NCBI RefSeq assembly: GCF_950023065.1
Contig: NC_088677.1
Coordinates: 55,577,469 to 55,641,468, forward strand
Source: Planococcus citri
Lineage: Eukaryota; Arthropoda; Insecta; Hemiptera; Pseudococcidae
Direction: 5' to 3'
DNA: 64,000 bases
In this document: positions 23,923 to 36,800 of the stretch, piece by piece
Position numbering within the stretch: the first letter of the stretch is position 1
Layout: each line of letters starts with the position of its first letter
The notes under the pieces: model-generated
Seen by the model: the letters and a program-made list of their open reading frames with translations, nothing else
The model's database searches: none
What the model was told of the DNA's origin: nothing
Translations under genes and position numbers: made by a program

Positions 23923-26900
23923 AATTTCAAGTGCATCTTCAAATAATTTTTCAATTTTTTTTTTTCAAAATTGTAAATAAAATGAATAGAAGCTAAGAGG
24001 TAAGACGGGTTGGTTATTTATTAATGATTGGTCGCCTAGTTTAGGTAAGTAGGTATATTATTTATTCGAATAGGTATGTAACATAGTTCTAAAATTCAAT
24101 AAATTGTAAGAATTCAGTTGACCTCTTATTTCATTAGAAAATGACCATTCGCGTGCAAAGATTATTTTTCAGTTTTACTAGATAGTTGGAACGCTACCAT
24201 ATTCATACAACCACAGTATAGCAGCAAATTTAGCATAAAATTATTGATTATTGTTTTGTAATAATGAACGTGTTTCAAAAACGCCTTCTCTCCCTCCTCA
24301 AAAAAATAATTCATCGCTAATCGCCTTAATATGAACAAGGCTAGATAATCATTTTTTGAGAAAGTAATTTCGGATTTTTAAAAATGATTGTATGACACGC
24401 AACTTGATAAAAAAAAAGATTTTTTAAATGAAAAAAAGAAGAGGAAGACGGAGAAACCTTCAAAAAGACTCGCAAATATTGCGTCAAATATTTACGGCAA
24501 ACTGGATAAGCAACTCAATTCACATCTTTTTTTAATGATTACAGGATCTGAATAATAGAACGAAATGCAAACAAGCTGATTTCAAAATCTGCAGATCTTT
24601 TCCCTCTGATTTTCGAAAAATAAATTTTATTTAAAAATTTTCAAAAAATATAGACTCTACCAAATTGAAGCGGAATAGTCGCTTGTGAATATTAGGTCTG
24701 ACCATGAGTAAGTAATTTGACTCCCTAAATCTGTAACTACTAATCCGGCAACACTGCTATGATTTTTTTTCGAGTCAGTGGTAACAATTTTTCACTGGGA
24801 AACTCTTAATAGCCCAGGAGAACTAGACATTGAGGTCGGAAAAATTCTGATCAAAGGGGACTTTTTTCTAAAACGTGTAGAATACCACCCTAAACAACAT
24901 ACTAAAAGTCCCCATCGCTAGAGGGCGAGCTAACCCCAGGAGGGGGGTGGGACCACCCCCAAAATACGTTTTTTGCCATTTTCTCCCCCGCATTGCATTT
25001 TAACGAAAAATATGTAGATAGATAAAATAATCTACGTCAAATTTCCGATCTAATGATGTATCAACTTTTCTTGTACGTTCAAGGGGGGTGGAACTACAAC
25101 CATTCGAAAAAGGGGGGTTTCCTGAAAAATACATAAAGGCTATAGACGCCTAAGAGGAGTGAAATGGTCCCCGAAAGCATTCTAGTTGATATTAGCATGA
25201 AAGATGGGGGTACCATTGAGAAACTTCCGCGTGAAAAATTTCAGATCCACGCCCCCTCCCATTTTTGGGGAACCCCCCTTTTCTGAAATTTCAATAACAC
25301 TTTTCTCAGACCCATTTCAACCGATTTTGAAAATTTTTCAGTATGTTATGTATATCCTTAGTAGATATCCTCACAAAAATTTTCAACGCCCTCCCCTCAT
25401 ATTTACCCCTCAAAATGGCGTTTTTTCATTTTTTAATGATTTTTAACAATAGTAAAAATTGAAGAGACCAAGTGCTCTGGAGAGAGCTAGATGAGGGTAG
25501 CAAAAAATCGGACGTTATATTCGTGCTCAGTGGTATCGAATCATAAGAAAACAATACCGTACTCATTAATACTTCGTTATTTTCCCCAAAATTACCATTT
25601 TACCCCAACCCTCCATAAGACACGTTTTTACACCATTTTGAGGGGTAAATATGAGGGAGAGAGTTGAAAATTTTTGTGAGGATACCTACTAAGGATATAC
25701 ATAACATACTGAAAAATTTTCAAAATCGGTTGAAATGGGGCTGAGAAAAGTGTTATTGAAATTTCAGTGAAGGGGGGTTCCCCAAAAATGGGAGGGGGTG
25801 TGGATCTGAAATTTTTCACGCGGAAGTTTCTCAATGGTACCCCCATCTTTCATGCTAATATCAACTAGAATGCTTTCGGGGACCATTTCACTCCTCTTAG
25901 GCGTCTATAGCCTTTATGTATTTTTCAGGAAACCCCCCTTTTTCGAATGGTTGTAGTTCCACCCCCCTTGAACGTACAAGAAAAGTTGATACATCATTAG
26001 ATCGGAAATTTGACGTAGATTATTTTATCTATCTACATATTTTTCGTTAAAATGCAATGCGGGGGAGAAAATGGCAAAAAACATATTTTGGGGGTGGTCC
26101 CACCCCCCTCCTGGGGTTTGCTCGCCCTCTAGCGATGGGGACTTTTAGTATGTTGTTTAGGGTGGTATTCTACACGTTTTAGAAAAAAGTCCCCTTTGAT
26201 CAGAATTTTTCCAACCTTTGGCTGATTTTATGTCTAATTCTCCTGTGCTATAAAGCTCTTTAGAAGCTCTCAACTCAACCACGTTATCGAACTAACCTCG
26301 ACTTCCATTGTGCCAATTAATCGAACATTTTTGTGAGCAAGAAATACAAATACCTACGACGTTGTCGACGTTAAAGTTGGATTAGATTGCATTAGCATCA
26401 TGTTACAGAATTATAAAAAACGAACAAACAAGGTACCTACTTTTCAATCATTTTCAAACGGGCAAGTCCATGTCAAAGTCAAATCAAACAAAAAGTGTAC
26501 AATGGGTCATCGATTTTTTTTCAAATATTTTACATGGGAGTAAAGAGGTCATCAAACGATAACGAATGAAGCAAATCGAAGGTCTCTGCGATTTTTTAGA
26601 AGAATTTTTACAAAATGGGGTTTTTTGAAAATTGTACATGAAACTTTTATTTTATTTATTCCAAAATTGAAAGGCTTTGCATGAATGATTTCAAAATCAT
26701 TGATACCACTATAAAAATAAACTTGAACTTCAATAACTTTTTTAAAAAATTATGAAGACAAAGAATTGAAATTTTTTTAAAAATTCTCAGCGATAGTCCT
26801 TGATGTACGGATATGCACGTATATAAGTATCAAAAAATTATATTTCAGGTTTTTTTTGGTCATTGGGGGGAATGTTTTATTCCATGCAATTTTTTCACGA

Positions 26901-27420
26901 AGTAAAATATTAATAATTCAATGTACCAATTCATGCATTATTTGTTCAGCTGGTAAGTGTAACTACGAATATAGAACAATTTGCACCTATATTTGTCAAG
27001 CAACTTATTTTTAGCTTGTACCTAATTGCATAGCTGCGCATGTTCTCCGTGAATTTTATTATTTATGATACAAGACACACTCGAATTTCTATTTCATAAT
27101 CAATTTTACAACAAATCACTTATACAATGACGATGGCAATGCTATATTTAGCTACCATAATGTAGGTATGTCTCAATTTCAGATATATAGGTATCTAACA
27201 ATAAATTTCATCACGATAAAACTATAAGGCTTTTTTGTCTCCCCCTCCCCATTAACGGGTTCTATCAGCGGTACTGAGTGTGAATATCAACTGGGTTTAG
27301 TCATCGGTCCTCCCAACTATGTACGTTTCATTTTTCAGTTCAGTTTGACCATTTTCATCACACGCCACATACAGTAGTTTCAAAGGATCTTGCTTGCCCT
27401 TGCCCAATAACTACATGATA
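23923..27420. other. B-D intergenic region with a large hairpin repeat; no gene
   Basis: The 3' flank of gene B is followed by AT-rich DNA, the 1.4-kb inverted repeat at 24838-26212, and about 1.2 kb of AT-rich sequence upstream of D. I see no supported coding sequence; ORFs in the hairpin arms mirror each other and resemble nothing I know. Confidence 0.6.
24838..26212. repeat. 1.4-kb inverted repeat (arms about 580 bp, loop about 214 bp)
   Basis: 24838-25418 pairs with 25633-26212 as a near-identical reverse complement. The arms contain CCCCTTTGATCAGAATTTTTCC at the outer end (split here as CCCCTTTGAT and CAGAATTTTTCC) and GC-rich stretches such as CTCGCCCTCTAGCGATGGGG. Beyond the arms a weaker match continues (AGGAGAACTAGACAT against AGGAGAATTAGACAT in reverse). 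The few differences (for example GAGCTAACC against GTTTGCTC) show that the two arms have begun to diverge. It is probably a fold-back element, with no transposase seen. Confidence 0.85.
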
Positions 27421-30400
27421 ATGGTTGCAAAATTATTTCTTGTACTGGAGATTCTGGCAGTTTTGCTGATCGAAATATACTGCAATTGTCCCAATGGTGC
27501 TACTCCTACACCTGCACCCGGAGCTACTCCAGTAAATGGCCCTGCTTCTGCAGCTTTTGTAAGTAATACCTATTACGTATTTTTACCATACTCATTGTCA
27601 GCTCTGTACATAGCGATCTTCATACATGTTAGAACATAATTTGTAGATTCCTGTTGACAAATATCCTAATCCCAGAAGGGATGAATCAGTCGAGGACGCA
27701 TATGCCTGCACCAAAGTACGTATATTAATATAAATTATGATGCACTGATGATACTTTTTTCTCCGAATTTCATCATGAATAAATTCATTCACAATAGGTA
27801 AAAGATCCGTATAGATGGATGGAAAATTTAGACTGTCCTGAGACCAAAAAATTTCTCGAAGATGAGATCGCCATTTCCAAACCTTATCTAGAAAAGAGTC
27901 CGTTTCGAGCCGAAGTGCAAGCTCGCTACAAAGAAGTAGATGATTACTCTATAACCTTATCGCGTATTTTCCAACAAGGCAAATATTTTTTCTCGTTTCG
28001 AAATACTGGCACACAAAAGCAAGAGTAAGTGATCAATATCTGAGCAACTTTCACATGGAGGTGTCGTGCTTGGACACCTCTTATACATATGTATTTTTTT
28101 CACAAACCCATTTTTAAAGAAGTCTCAATTTGATAGCGGAATATCTAATAAATAATTACCGACGTGTTTTAGCGTGATTTATGTATCGGAATCAGTGAAA
28201 GATGAAGGAAAAATATTCATAGACCAGAATTCATTCAGCAAAGATGGTTCTGTTAGTATTGGCTCTTTTTCAATTAGCGAAGATGGACTAATTTTCGCAT
28301 ATTTGCTGATGAATGGTACCCCTGATTGTTATTCGATGCACTTCAAGCATGTGGAAAAAGGTTGTTACAAAATTGCAATTTCCTAAGTTAGAATAGGGTT
28401 TCTCTTAATAACCGGGAGGACATTTTTTTTTACACAGGGGAGATTTATAAAGATAAGATGGACAATATCTCAACATTGAATTTACAATTTGTGAAAGATA
28501 AAGGAGTATTTTACACAGTAAGTGACATACTTAGGTAGGTAGTAGGTACCTAGGCACATTGAATTGAAATACCTAATCGAAAACTTGATTAATCTGTTAA
28601 AATCCAAGAACAAAGACAGAAAACAATATAAACTGTATTATCACGAGTTGGGAACTGAACAATGTAAAGACATCGTTGTAGCAGAATTTCCAGACCATCC
28701 TGATTACATAATGTATGCTCTTTTTATAGAATCTGCTCGAATTCACACACATATAGCAACCGAAGATTTTTATTTGCCTTTCAGATTCTGCACTTTGAGT
28801 GACTGTGGTAAATACTTGATCATAAATCCATTTACACAAGGCTTCGAAAAATGTTTGGTGTACCTAGCTGACATAAGTCAAGGAGTCAAGCCCAACCTTA
28901 AACTTATACCAATTATCACAACAACAGAAGCCCAATACAGCGTATGGGTTTCGAAATTTTAATACATAATGCATTTTCGTCTTTTCACACTTTTATTTTA
29001 GCAAACATTGTTTTCTTACAGTTTATTGCCAACAACGGAAACGAATTCATTTTCATATCAGATAAAGACCCCGACAAAAAGAGAATATTTTCTGTTGATA
29101 TCACAAACCCGGATCCGAAATCATGGAAAGACACTGTACCTGGCGCAAATGATAAAGATATATTAGAATGGGCTGCCCCGGCATACAATTATTTGGTTCT
29201 ATGCTATACTCGGGATGTTAAGGTAGAGTGACAAAAAAGGGAAAGGGGCAATCTCAAATGAACTTTTTATGTACTCAATTGTCAAAAATAACCATTTTCA
29301 TTTTTCTTCTTATTCAGAGTGTTCTTCAAGTGCATGACATAATGACCGGTAAAATGATCAAGACACTCGAAATAGATATTGCGACTGTAGACGGATCTAC
29401 TTTCTTCGGAGACAGAAAATTTCCGAATGCATTTTTCTCCGCAGAAACATTCCTTTCACCTGGTATCACTTATCACTGTGATTTTTCTAAGCCATCGTTC
29501 GATCTTGAAGTAGGAATTCAATTTTACGATTCATTGTTATCAATGAAAAAATTCCAAGTTTTGTGAGGTTTAATTTTTTGCCTCAGATCATCAATGAAAT
29601 CAAGGTGAAGAATTTCGATCGTGAGAAATTCACCGTCGAACAAGTTTTCTACAAAAGCAAAGATGGAACCAGTGTGCCCATGTATATTGTCTATAAAAAG
29701 GTAGGTCCATTTATATCTACTCGTATCTTATTTCTGACCTATTGAATAATTTGTAGAAGATTATGGTTTCGAAACGTTGCAGAACCTTCGGCGGATTTTT
29801 AGGTTTTCCAATTTCGAAAAAATCACTATTTAAGGCTTAAAATTAAATTCACCATTTACTTTCTGACTCCTTCAACCGATTAAAGCATATATTTTTGCCT
29901 GCTTAAATCTGAAACATTTTCTAGTGATTTTTTTGAAAGAAAAAAAATTGAAAATTCGTTGTTCGCAAATGATCAACACATGAGCCAGAAACTTGATTCA
30001 TATAATCTTACTTTTGAGTTCAAAAACCGATTGTTGGTTCTTTTGAGCAATATTAATAGGCCTCCAGCAGATTGTTGAGGAAAATAGGCCAAATTTGAAC
30101 ATTTAAAAATTCACCAAAAAAATCTAAAAATGATATTCAGCGTCTGAACTTTTGCCTGGTAGGAACTGTATACGTGTCTTTGAATAGCAGTAGAACAATA
30201 CACGCTTATAAAAAGGCAGCCAATTTTCAACTATAGTTGAGGGAAAATAATTTGATTATATCTAATACCAGTATGATTTCATTTACTAAATCAATTTTTT
30301 AACGTTTCAGGGCCTCAAAAAAGATGGAAACAATTTCACGTTTTTGTACACACTTGGCAGATACGGCGCCACCATGGCACCTTATTTCCGTCCAACTCGA

Positions 30401-31675
30401 GTAGTAGTCATCAGTAATTTCGACGGAATATACGCCATGCCAAGTGTCAGAGGTGGAAAGTAAGTGATGACTGTGATGAGAAAATCTCTTTTTTCTGACT
30501 TCGTCGTGTTTTAAACGAAGTGCCATATTTTATTGACAATTATGCTTTCTTTCGAAGCGATTATGGTGAGAAATGGCACCAAGGTGGGTCGCTGGAGAAA
30601 ACACAAAATTCATTTGATGATTTTGAAGCCGCCGCTGAGTATTTGATCGCTGAAAAATACACTAATAGTAAATTATTGGCCATCGATGCTGGAGGAAACG
30701 GAGGTCTCATAACGGGTGCTTGTCTCAATCAGAGACCCGATTTATTCGGCGCTGTTATCTGCGATTTAGGGTGAGTACATGCCTATAAGTAGGTACAAAG
30801 AAATTAAGAAAACTTGGGAAAGGGGTGAGAGGAGGGTAGATTAAATTCGATTTTTTAATCATTTTATCTACGCATATAATATGTTCATTGTTCAGTCTTC
30901 TGGCGAAGTTATAATGAATATTGTCTGATTGTTTGCAGCACGTTTGATATGTTACGATACGACCAATTTCCCGATGGAAAGGACTTGGTAGCCGATTATG
31001 GTGCGCCATCCGATCCTAAATTCTTTCCTATTTTGTACAAGTACTCTCCTTTACATAATATCAAAATTCCTGAAGGTGGTGACAAGCAAGTAAGTTGAAA
31101 CTTGTTTCGTAATCATAAGTTTATTCTAAGCTTTCATACACTGATTCGAGTATAATATAAATTTTTATGAGCAATATTATGCGACAATGCTTTGTTACCA
31201 TTGCAGTATCCAGCTACCATGGTACTAACTGATCCCAGTGATAAAGAATCGCCTAAACATGGGCTGAAATTTATCGCCACCTTACAATATGAAGCTAAGA
31301 AACACACCAATCAGGTAAGAGAGAAAAAAATTAGCACCTACCTATTTTCCTTATTTTTCTAATTTATAAAAATTGAATCAAGGTTCCTTATCTAAATTTT
31401 TCATTTCTTATAATAATATTTTGAATTTTTTAGAAAAACCCTTTCATAATACAAGTTTTACCAGACACCAGTCAAGACAACGGCGCAGCATCCACTACTA
31501 ACGTAAATATTTCAATCTCTGGAAATTTGATACCAATATTATGTTTTGTTTTTACTCAATTTCACATTTCTTACATACCTACATCTATTCGAAACAGTAT
31601 TCCGATCTCGTGGACATGATATGCTTCTGTATAATCAACCTCGGAATCAAGTTCCATCCTTACATATGTCAGTAA
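27421..31675 (+). CDS. Gene D: secreted prolyl oligopeptidase-like pseudoenzyme, complete 16-exon ORF
   Basis: Exons 27421-27558, 27647-27715, 27798-28024, 28173-28360, 28438-28517, 28609-28712, 28785-28941, 29022-29222, 29318-29509, 29587-29700, 30311-30459, 30558-30770, 30939-31089, 31207-31314, 31434-31502, 31598-31675. They sum to 2238 nt, or 745 aa. Start MVAKLFLVLEILAVLLI (signal peptide), then CNCPNGATPTPAPG, IPVDKYPNPRRDES and a complete propeller and hydrolase domain. The active site is gone: elbow AGGNGG (Gly for Ser554), Asp641 loop LTDPSDKESP, His680 exon DTSQDNGAAS. Tyr473 is Leu (YTLGRYG), and Trp595 is lost (DGKDLVADYG). The frame stays open and every splice site is canonical, so it is probably expressed and kept for a non-enzymatic role; that last point is inference. 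The exon 6 start is the least certain border. Confidence 0.88.
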
Positions 31676-33826
31676 AATTTCACGCAAGCCACTTCAATGG
31701 ATGAAATGTGTTGAAGTGGAATGATGGATCATTTTGGCATTTGAAAATGAGCAATTCCAAAAACCCCACAGTATATACCTATGATTATTTAGCAGTATTT
31801 TTAAAGCCTTTTTAAAATTATGTACCTGTTTGACAGGTTTATTTTTATTATCTTAGTCACGTCAACCAAATGTAACGTAAGTAATGTGTGTACAATTGTA
31901 CATTTTTAAATGCCTGTATTACCTAGATATAAGTGAGTAAAATTGATGTGTTTCCTCTATAGCCTATTCTGTTCTATTAGTTATTCAGATCATCCAAATG
32001 GAAACGATTTCAAATTGTATTTTGGAGGGGGAATGAAGAAATTATAGGTGGTACAATAGCTTTTTTTAAAGCAATTTGAAATTCTTGGAGAAAATTGCAG
32101 GGTATCTAACGGATTTTTTTTTGAAAAAATCACTACTTTTTCACTACTTTTTTCACTACATTTTTTCAGCCAAATTTTCAGAATGCCATCCACTCGACCA
32201 CCCCCCCCCCACACAAAAATTAACAAAGTCAAATTTTGCACCTGAAAATTTAAAAAAAATTAAAACTGGAAGAAAATTTGTGATTTCAATCAAAATAAAC
32301 GAGCTTATTACATTCGTTATAAGACTAGGTGTCAAACAAAATTTCAAAATAAAAAATCAGGGCTTTAGCAGGACATTTATTAAACATTAGAGATTTTATA
32401 AAAAAAAAAGAGCCGGGGAGGCAAAATTCTACATTACAATTTTTCGCTTTTAGTTTTCCAAATGTCTTCAACATCCTAAGATTTTTGTCAAGCAAGCGGA
32501 TGTCGAAATTATAATTTTATCATTTCAATTTTTGATTTTTTTCACGTTAATTAAAGGTTCTTGCTCGTGTAATGAAATTGGGCGAATAAAACACCTTTCT
32601 TTTAACAAACCAAATTTTTAATTTCTAGAGGGAGGTACATAATGTATAAAAAAAGATTATTTTTAGTGTGATGAATAGGTTAATAATTATAAGAAGTTTA
32701 TCACTTTGCTTCAAAATTTTGAAATTCAAATTTTTTTTTTTTGAAAAATTCAAAATTGAAAAAGAAGCAAACGAGCCCGAGCGAAGCGAGGGCAGAAGCT
32801 TTCAAAAATTCATGTTTTGAGAAGTGAAAAAAAATTTTCTTCACGCAGGGAGGAGTTTATTTTTATGATTCAAACTTTGAACATTTCTTGAATTTGAACA
32901 ATAGTTTTTTATGGGGAAAAAGAGTAAACAGCCCGAGCGAAGCGAGAGCAAAAGCTTTCAAAAATGTGTAATTCAAGCTCTAAAAAAGTCGACAAATGAG
33001 CTCTTTTCTACAGAATAAAGATCGAGAAAAAGGAACAAATTTGAATTTTTTCATTTTTTCACCACCTTTTTAACAAAATTCACTATTTTTCACTACTTTC
33101 ACTACCCGTTTTAAAAATCACTACTTTCACTACTTGCACTACCTGTTAGATACCCTGAATTGAAAACTCAATGGAAGCTCCCGATTAGGTCAATATAGTG
33201 GTTTGTTTTTGAGTTGGAAGAATTAAAATGAACGACTTAGTTTGAGATGCTTGCGATTCTATACACCATAGTATACATACGTATAGGTAATGGTAACAAA
33301 CAAGGCAAAATGAATTTTTCATCCTCTGAAATTTTAATGAAGCACTAATTCATGTTGCTTATTTGTTTAGTTGATCTGTGTAATGGCGAATATTGAACGT
33401 TATTGTTCGACGCAGCTTAATAATAACCATAGGCGTATCACTGCAATGACACCAATACGTTTATGCATTGTGAAAAGTTTACAACGTTCAATTTATTTTC
33501 TCGTGTTTTTTTTCTTGTATCGGAGTAACACCTGCATAAATCATGTCCTCAGTGATAGGATTTGTATTGTTTGAGTGTTTTTGTTTGCGATACATAGATA
33601 CGTAAGTACATATTTTATGCATTTTAATTTCACCAGATACCATTGGTAAGTATCAACATCACAAATCATCTCCATAATGGCAGGGGTAGTACTCTACCTT
33701 GTCTCGTATACACATACTTAAATTTCATATGCTCTCAGTTCAACTTATGTATTTGGTTTTTTTTTATCAATACGTTGCTGATGATCTATTAGAATAATTA
33801 TGTACCATCCTTATTATTGCTTTACC
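31676..33826. other. D-E intergenic region with a TIR element; no gene
   Basis: 3' flank of D, the element at 32098-33157 inserted into an older repeat, then about 670 bp of AT-rich DNA before E. No coding sequence supported. Confidence 0.65.
32098..33157. mobile_element. 1060-bp non-autonomous TIR transposon with AATTG target duplication
   Basis: Begins CAGGGTATCTAACGG and ends CTGTTAGATACCCTG, flanked by AATTG at 32093-32097 and 33158-33162. The related repeat at about 17550-17580 shows an empty-site version (GAGAAAATTGAAAACT), which supports these exact ends. The interior has CACTACTTTTT runs, a C-run and the AGCGAAGCGAGGGC motif. The CAGGG...CCCTG ends recall hAT-type elements, which usually make 8-bp duplications; 5 bp is unusual, so the superfamily is uncertain. 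No transposase is encoded. Confidence 0.8.
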
Positions 33827-36800
33827 ATGACTCTGAGATTATTTTTCACGTGTTTTCTGGTCGTTTTAGTGGTCAAATATGTGTATTGCAATTGTGGTGA
33901 AAATAGTCAAAATTCTGCTGGTGTGAGTTCTTAAAGAATTTCTATGATTAATGTAATGTAGTACATATTTTATAACCAACCTGTGTAATAAATAGCCACT
34001 ACCAAAAAAAAAATCAGAATTTATATGATAGGATTAAGCTACATTAATTTTAGAGGTTTAAAATTCTCATTCTGAGCACAATATATGCCAACTAAGCATC
34101 TACAAAATAAAGGAACTGAAGGGGATATGGAGTGAAACCCTTCAACCTCAGGAAAATTGTTCACACTTAGAGTTAGACCTTCAACTCTTGATGCGTTACA
34201 TCTACGGTTCTCTACGACATCGACATCATCAATAATTATATATACTCGTATGTATTATATTTCACAGTAATTTTTTTAGATACCGCCCAGTAGTTATCCT
34301 AATCCAAGACGAGATGAAACAATTCAAGACACGTATGCTAATTGTGCAGTAGTACGTACCCCTTTTTTATTTCTCATAATTCTTGTTGCGTACATTTGCC
34401 GTTGCTTATACAATATTATTGAATTTTCAGATCAAAGACCCGTACAGATGGATGGAAAACCCAGACAGCCCCGAAACGAAGCAATTCATTCAAGATGAAA
34501 TGGCTATCACCACACCTTACTTGGAAAAAAGTCCATATCGTGCCGAATTACAAGCTCGTTACAAGGAATTATATAACAATCCAAAATACTCGACTCCTTT
34601 TCAAAAAGGCAACAAATTTTACTCATTTCAAAATACTGGTTTACAAAATCAGAAGTAAGTAGTAGGTACTCGATATTTTCACCCAGTTATCATTTCCAAG
34701 GTACGTAAGTGCATTCAAATAGATCACCAGCTTGAATATTAAATTCAACTTGCAGTGTGCTTTTTGTACAAGATTCAATAACTAGTGAAGGTAAAGTATT
34801 CCTCGATCCGAACACGTTCAGTCAAGATGGTACAGTTGCTTTGAGTGGCATCTCTTTTTCGCACGATGGGTTGCTTTTCGCGTATGGGATCAGTGCAAAT
34901 GGATCTGATTGGAAAACAATACAATTCAAGCACGTAGAACAAGGTAAATGTAAATAGACTGATCAACAGTGCATGGCAAATATGCACTAGATTATTTCAG
35001 TTTCTCAATTTTTTTTTTTTTTTTTTATAGGCGATATTTACAATGATAAGTTGACCAAAGTCAAATTTTCGGGAATGTCGTGGACACATGACAATAAAGG
35101 AATATTCTACTCGGTATAGTTCAATATTTAAATAGATATATGTACTCGTAATATTTATTTTAATACAGATACCAAAACCTCAAAAGATATCACTTTTGAA
35201 ACTGAGGAAATATTTTTGAACATAGTGGTGCCAATTTTTCTGGTCATTTTTGCCAATTTCAAAACACCAAAAAAATTGTCAAGTGTTTGGTTATTTTTCT
35301 CGATTAAAAAAAAGGGAAATCATGGCCAGAAAATTGAACCTACCAAAAAATAAGGGATTTGAAAATTTTCAACCGCTCAGTAGAAATTTTCGAAGCAGAA
35401 TTTCAATTTTTTTTTTTTTGAACTGGGCCATCAACAGAAAAGTTTACTTTCCAGTTCATGAGACAAATTTTTTGAATAGAACATTTGACTAAATCAGAAA
35501 TCAATTTTGATTTCAGGCATACCTTGATCAGAATGGCACCATGGATGGTTCTGAAAATAAGGCCAATAAAAACCATAAATTATACTATCACGTTCTTGGG
35601 ACTGAGCAATGCAAAGATGTCATTGTGGCAGAATTTCTAGATTATCCTGATTACTTGATGTATGTATCTCAACCTCACAAGAAATTCATAAAAAATAGTC
35701 TCGATTGTAATCTTTGTTAACAGTGTTTGCTTTTTTTCGTTACAACGATTTGTACATAAAAGTTTTGTGACAGCTGTTCATCTTCTTAAGAGAGTCCGAT
35801 TTGAACGACGATTGTAATCTTTGTTAACAGTGTTTGCTTTTTTTCGTTACAACGATTTGTACATAAAAGTTTTGTGACAGCTGTTCATCTTCTTAAGAGA
35901 GTCCGATTTGAACGAAAATAACGTAAGCTAGACTAAAACAGCATATCCTACATAAAACTCTCTTGACTGAAATTTTTAGAGCTAAAATTTATTTGAGTAC
36001 TTTTGGCAAATTTTTTGAAAACTCGAAAAATCATTTTATAATTTTTATAACACAATTTTTTCAATTCAAACGAACTGGAGAACAAGCTTTCACAGTTTAA
36101 CCAATTCAACATGAAAAAAAAACATCAAATTTTGAACCATTCCGGAGCCTTTACAGAGTTTTCAATTTTTATGTGAATTTAAAATTGTTTTTCAAGTGCT
36201 TGCACATGAATTTTACATCCTATAACTTTACAGTTGGTAGTTACTGTTATCTTTTTCCACAAGTTTATTGACTAAAAAATCTTGTAGGTAAAAATTATTT
36301 TGATTAAAAAAAATTTCCAGAAAGTTCCTCAATGCACTTTAACTTGGCATATATCTATAAAACTAAGACAATGCTCTTTCAATTTAGTTTAGTTTTGATC
36401 AAAATCGAATGTGTCAGTTTTTAGCTCGTTTCTTAAGTCTGTTAAAAAAAAAAACTGAAACAGACGCAATATTTTTGTATCATTTTCAGTTCGGGTAGGT
36501 ACAGTAAGCGACTGCGGTAAATACTTGATTGTAAATTTGGCAGAAGGTTGCGACCATAATTTGGTGTACATTGCTGACTTGGATAAGATACAGTATGAAA
36601 TAAAGGGTAAATTAGAACTTATACCAGTTGTTACCAAAATGGAAGTCAATTATAGTGTACGTACAATTTTCTTTTTCTTTTTTACATCATAATAATTATC
36701 ATTAGTTCATTACATTCTTCTAACAATAAACCTTTTTCCTCAGTATCTCACCAACAACGATAAGATATTCATTTTTCAAACCAATAAAGATGCTGATAAT

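Noticed and set aside
25204..25846. Mirror ORFs of 80 and 72 codons in the hairpin arms
   Set aside because: They exist only because the arms are inverted copies; no initiation context, family resemblance or splice pattern supports coding.
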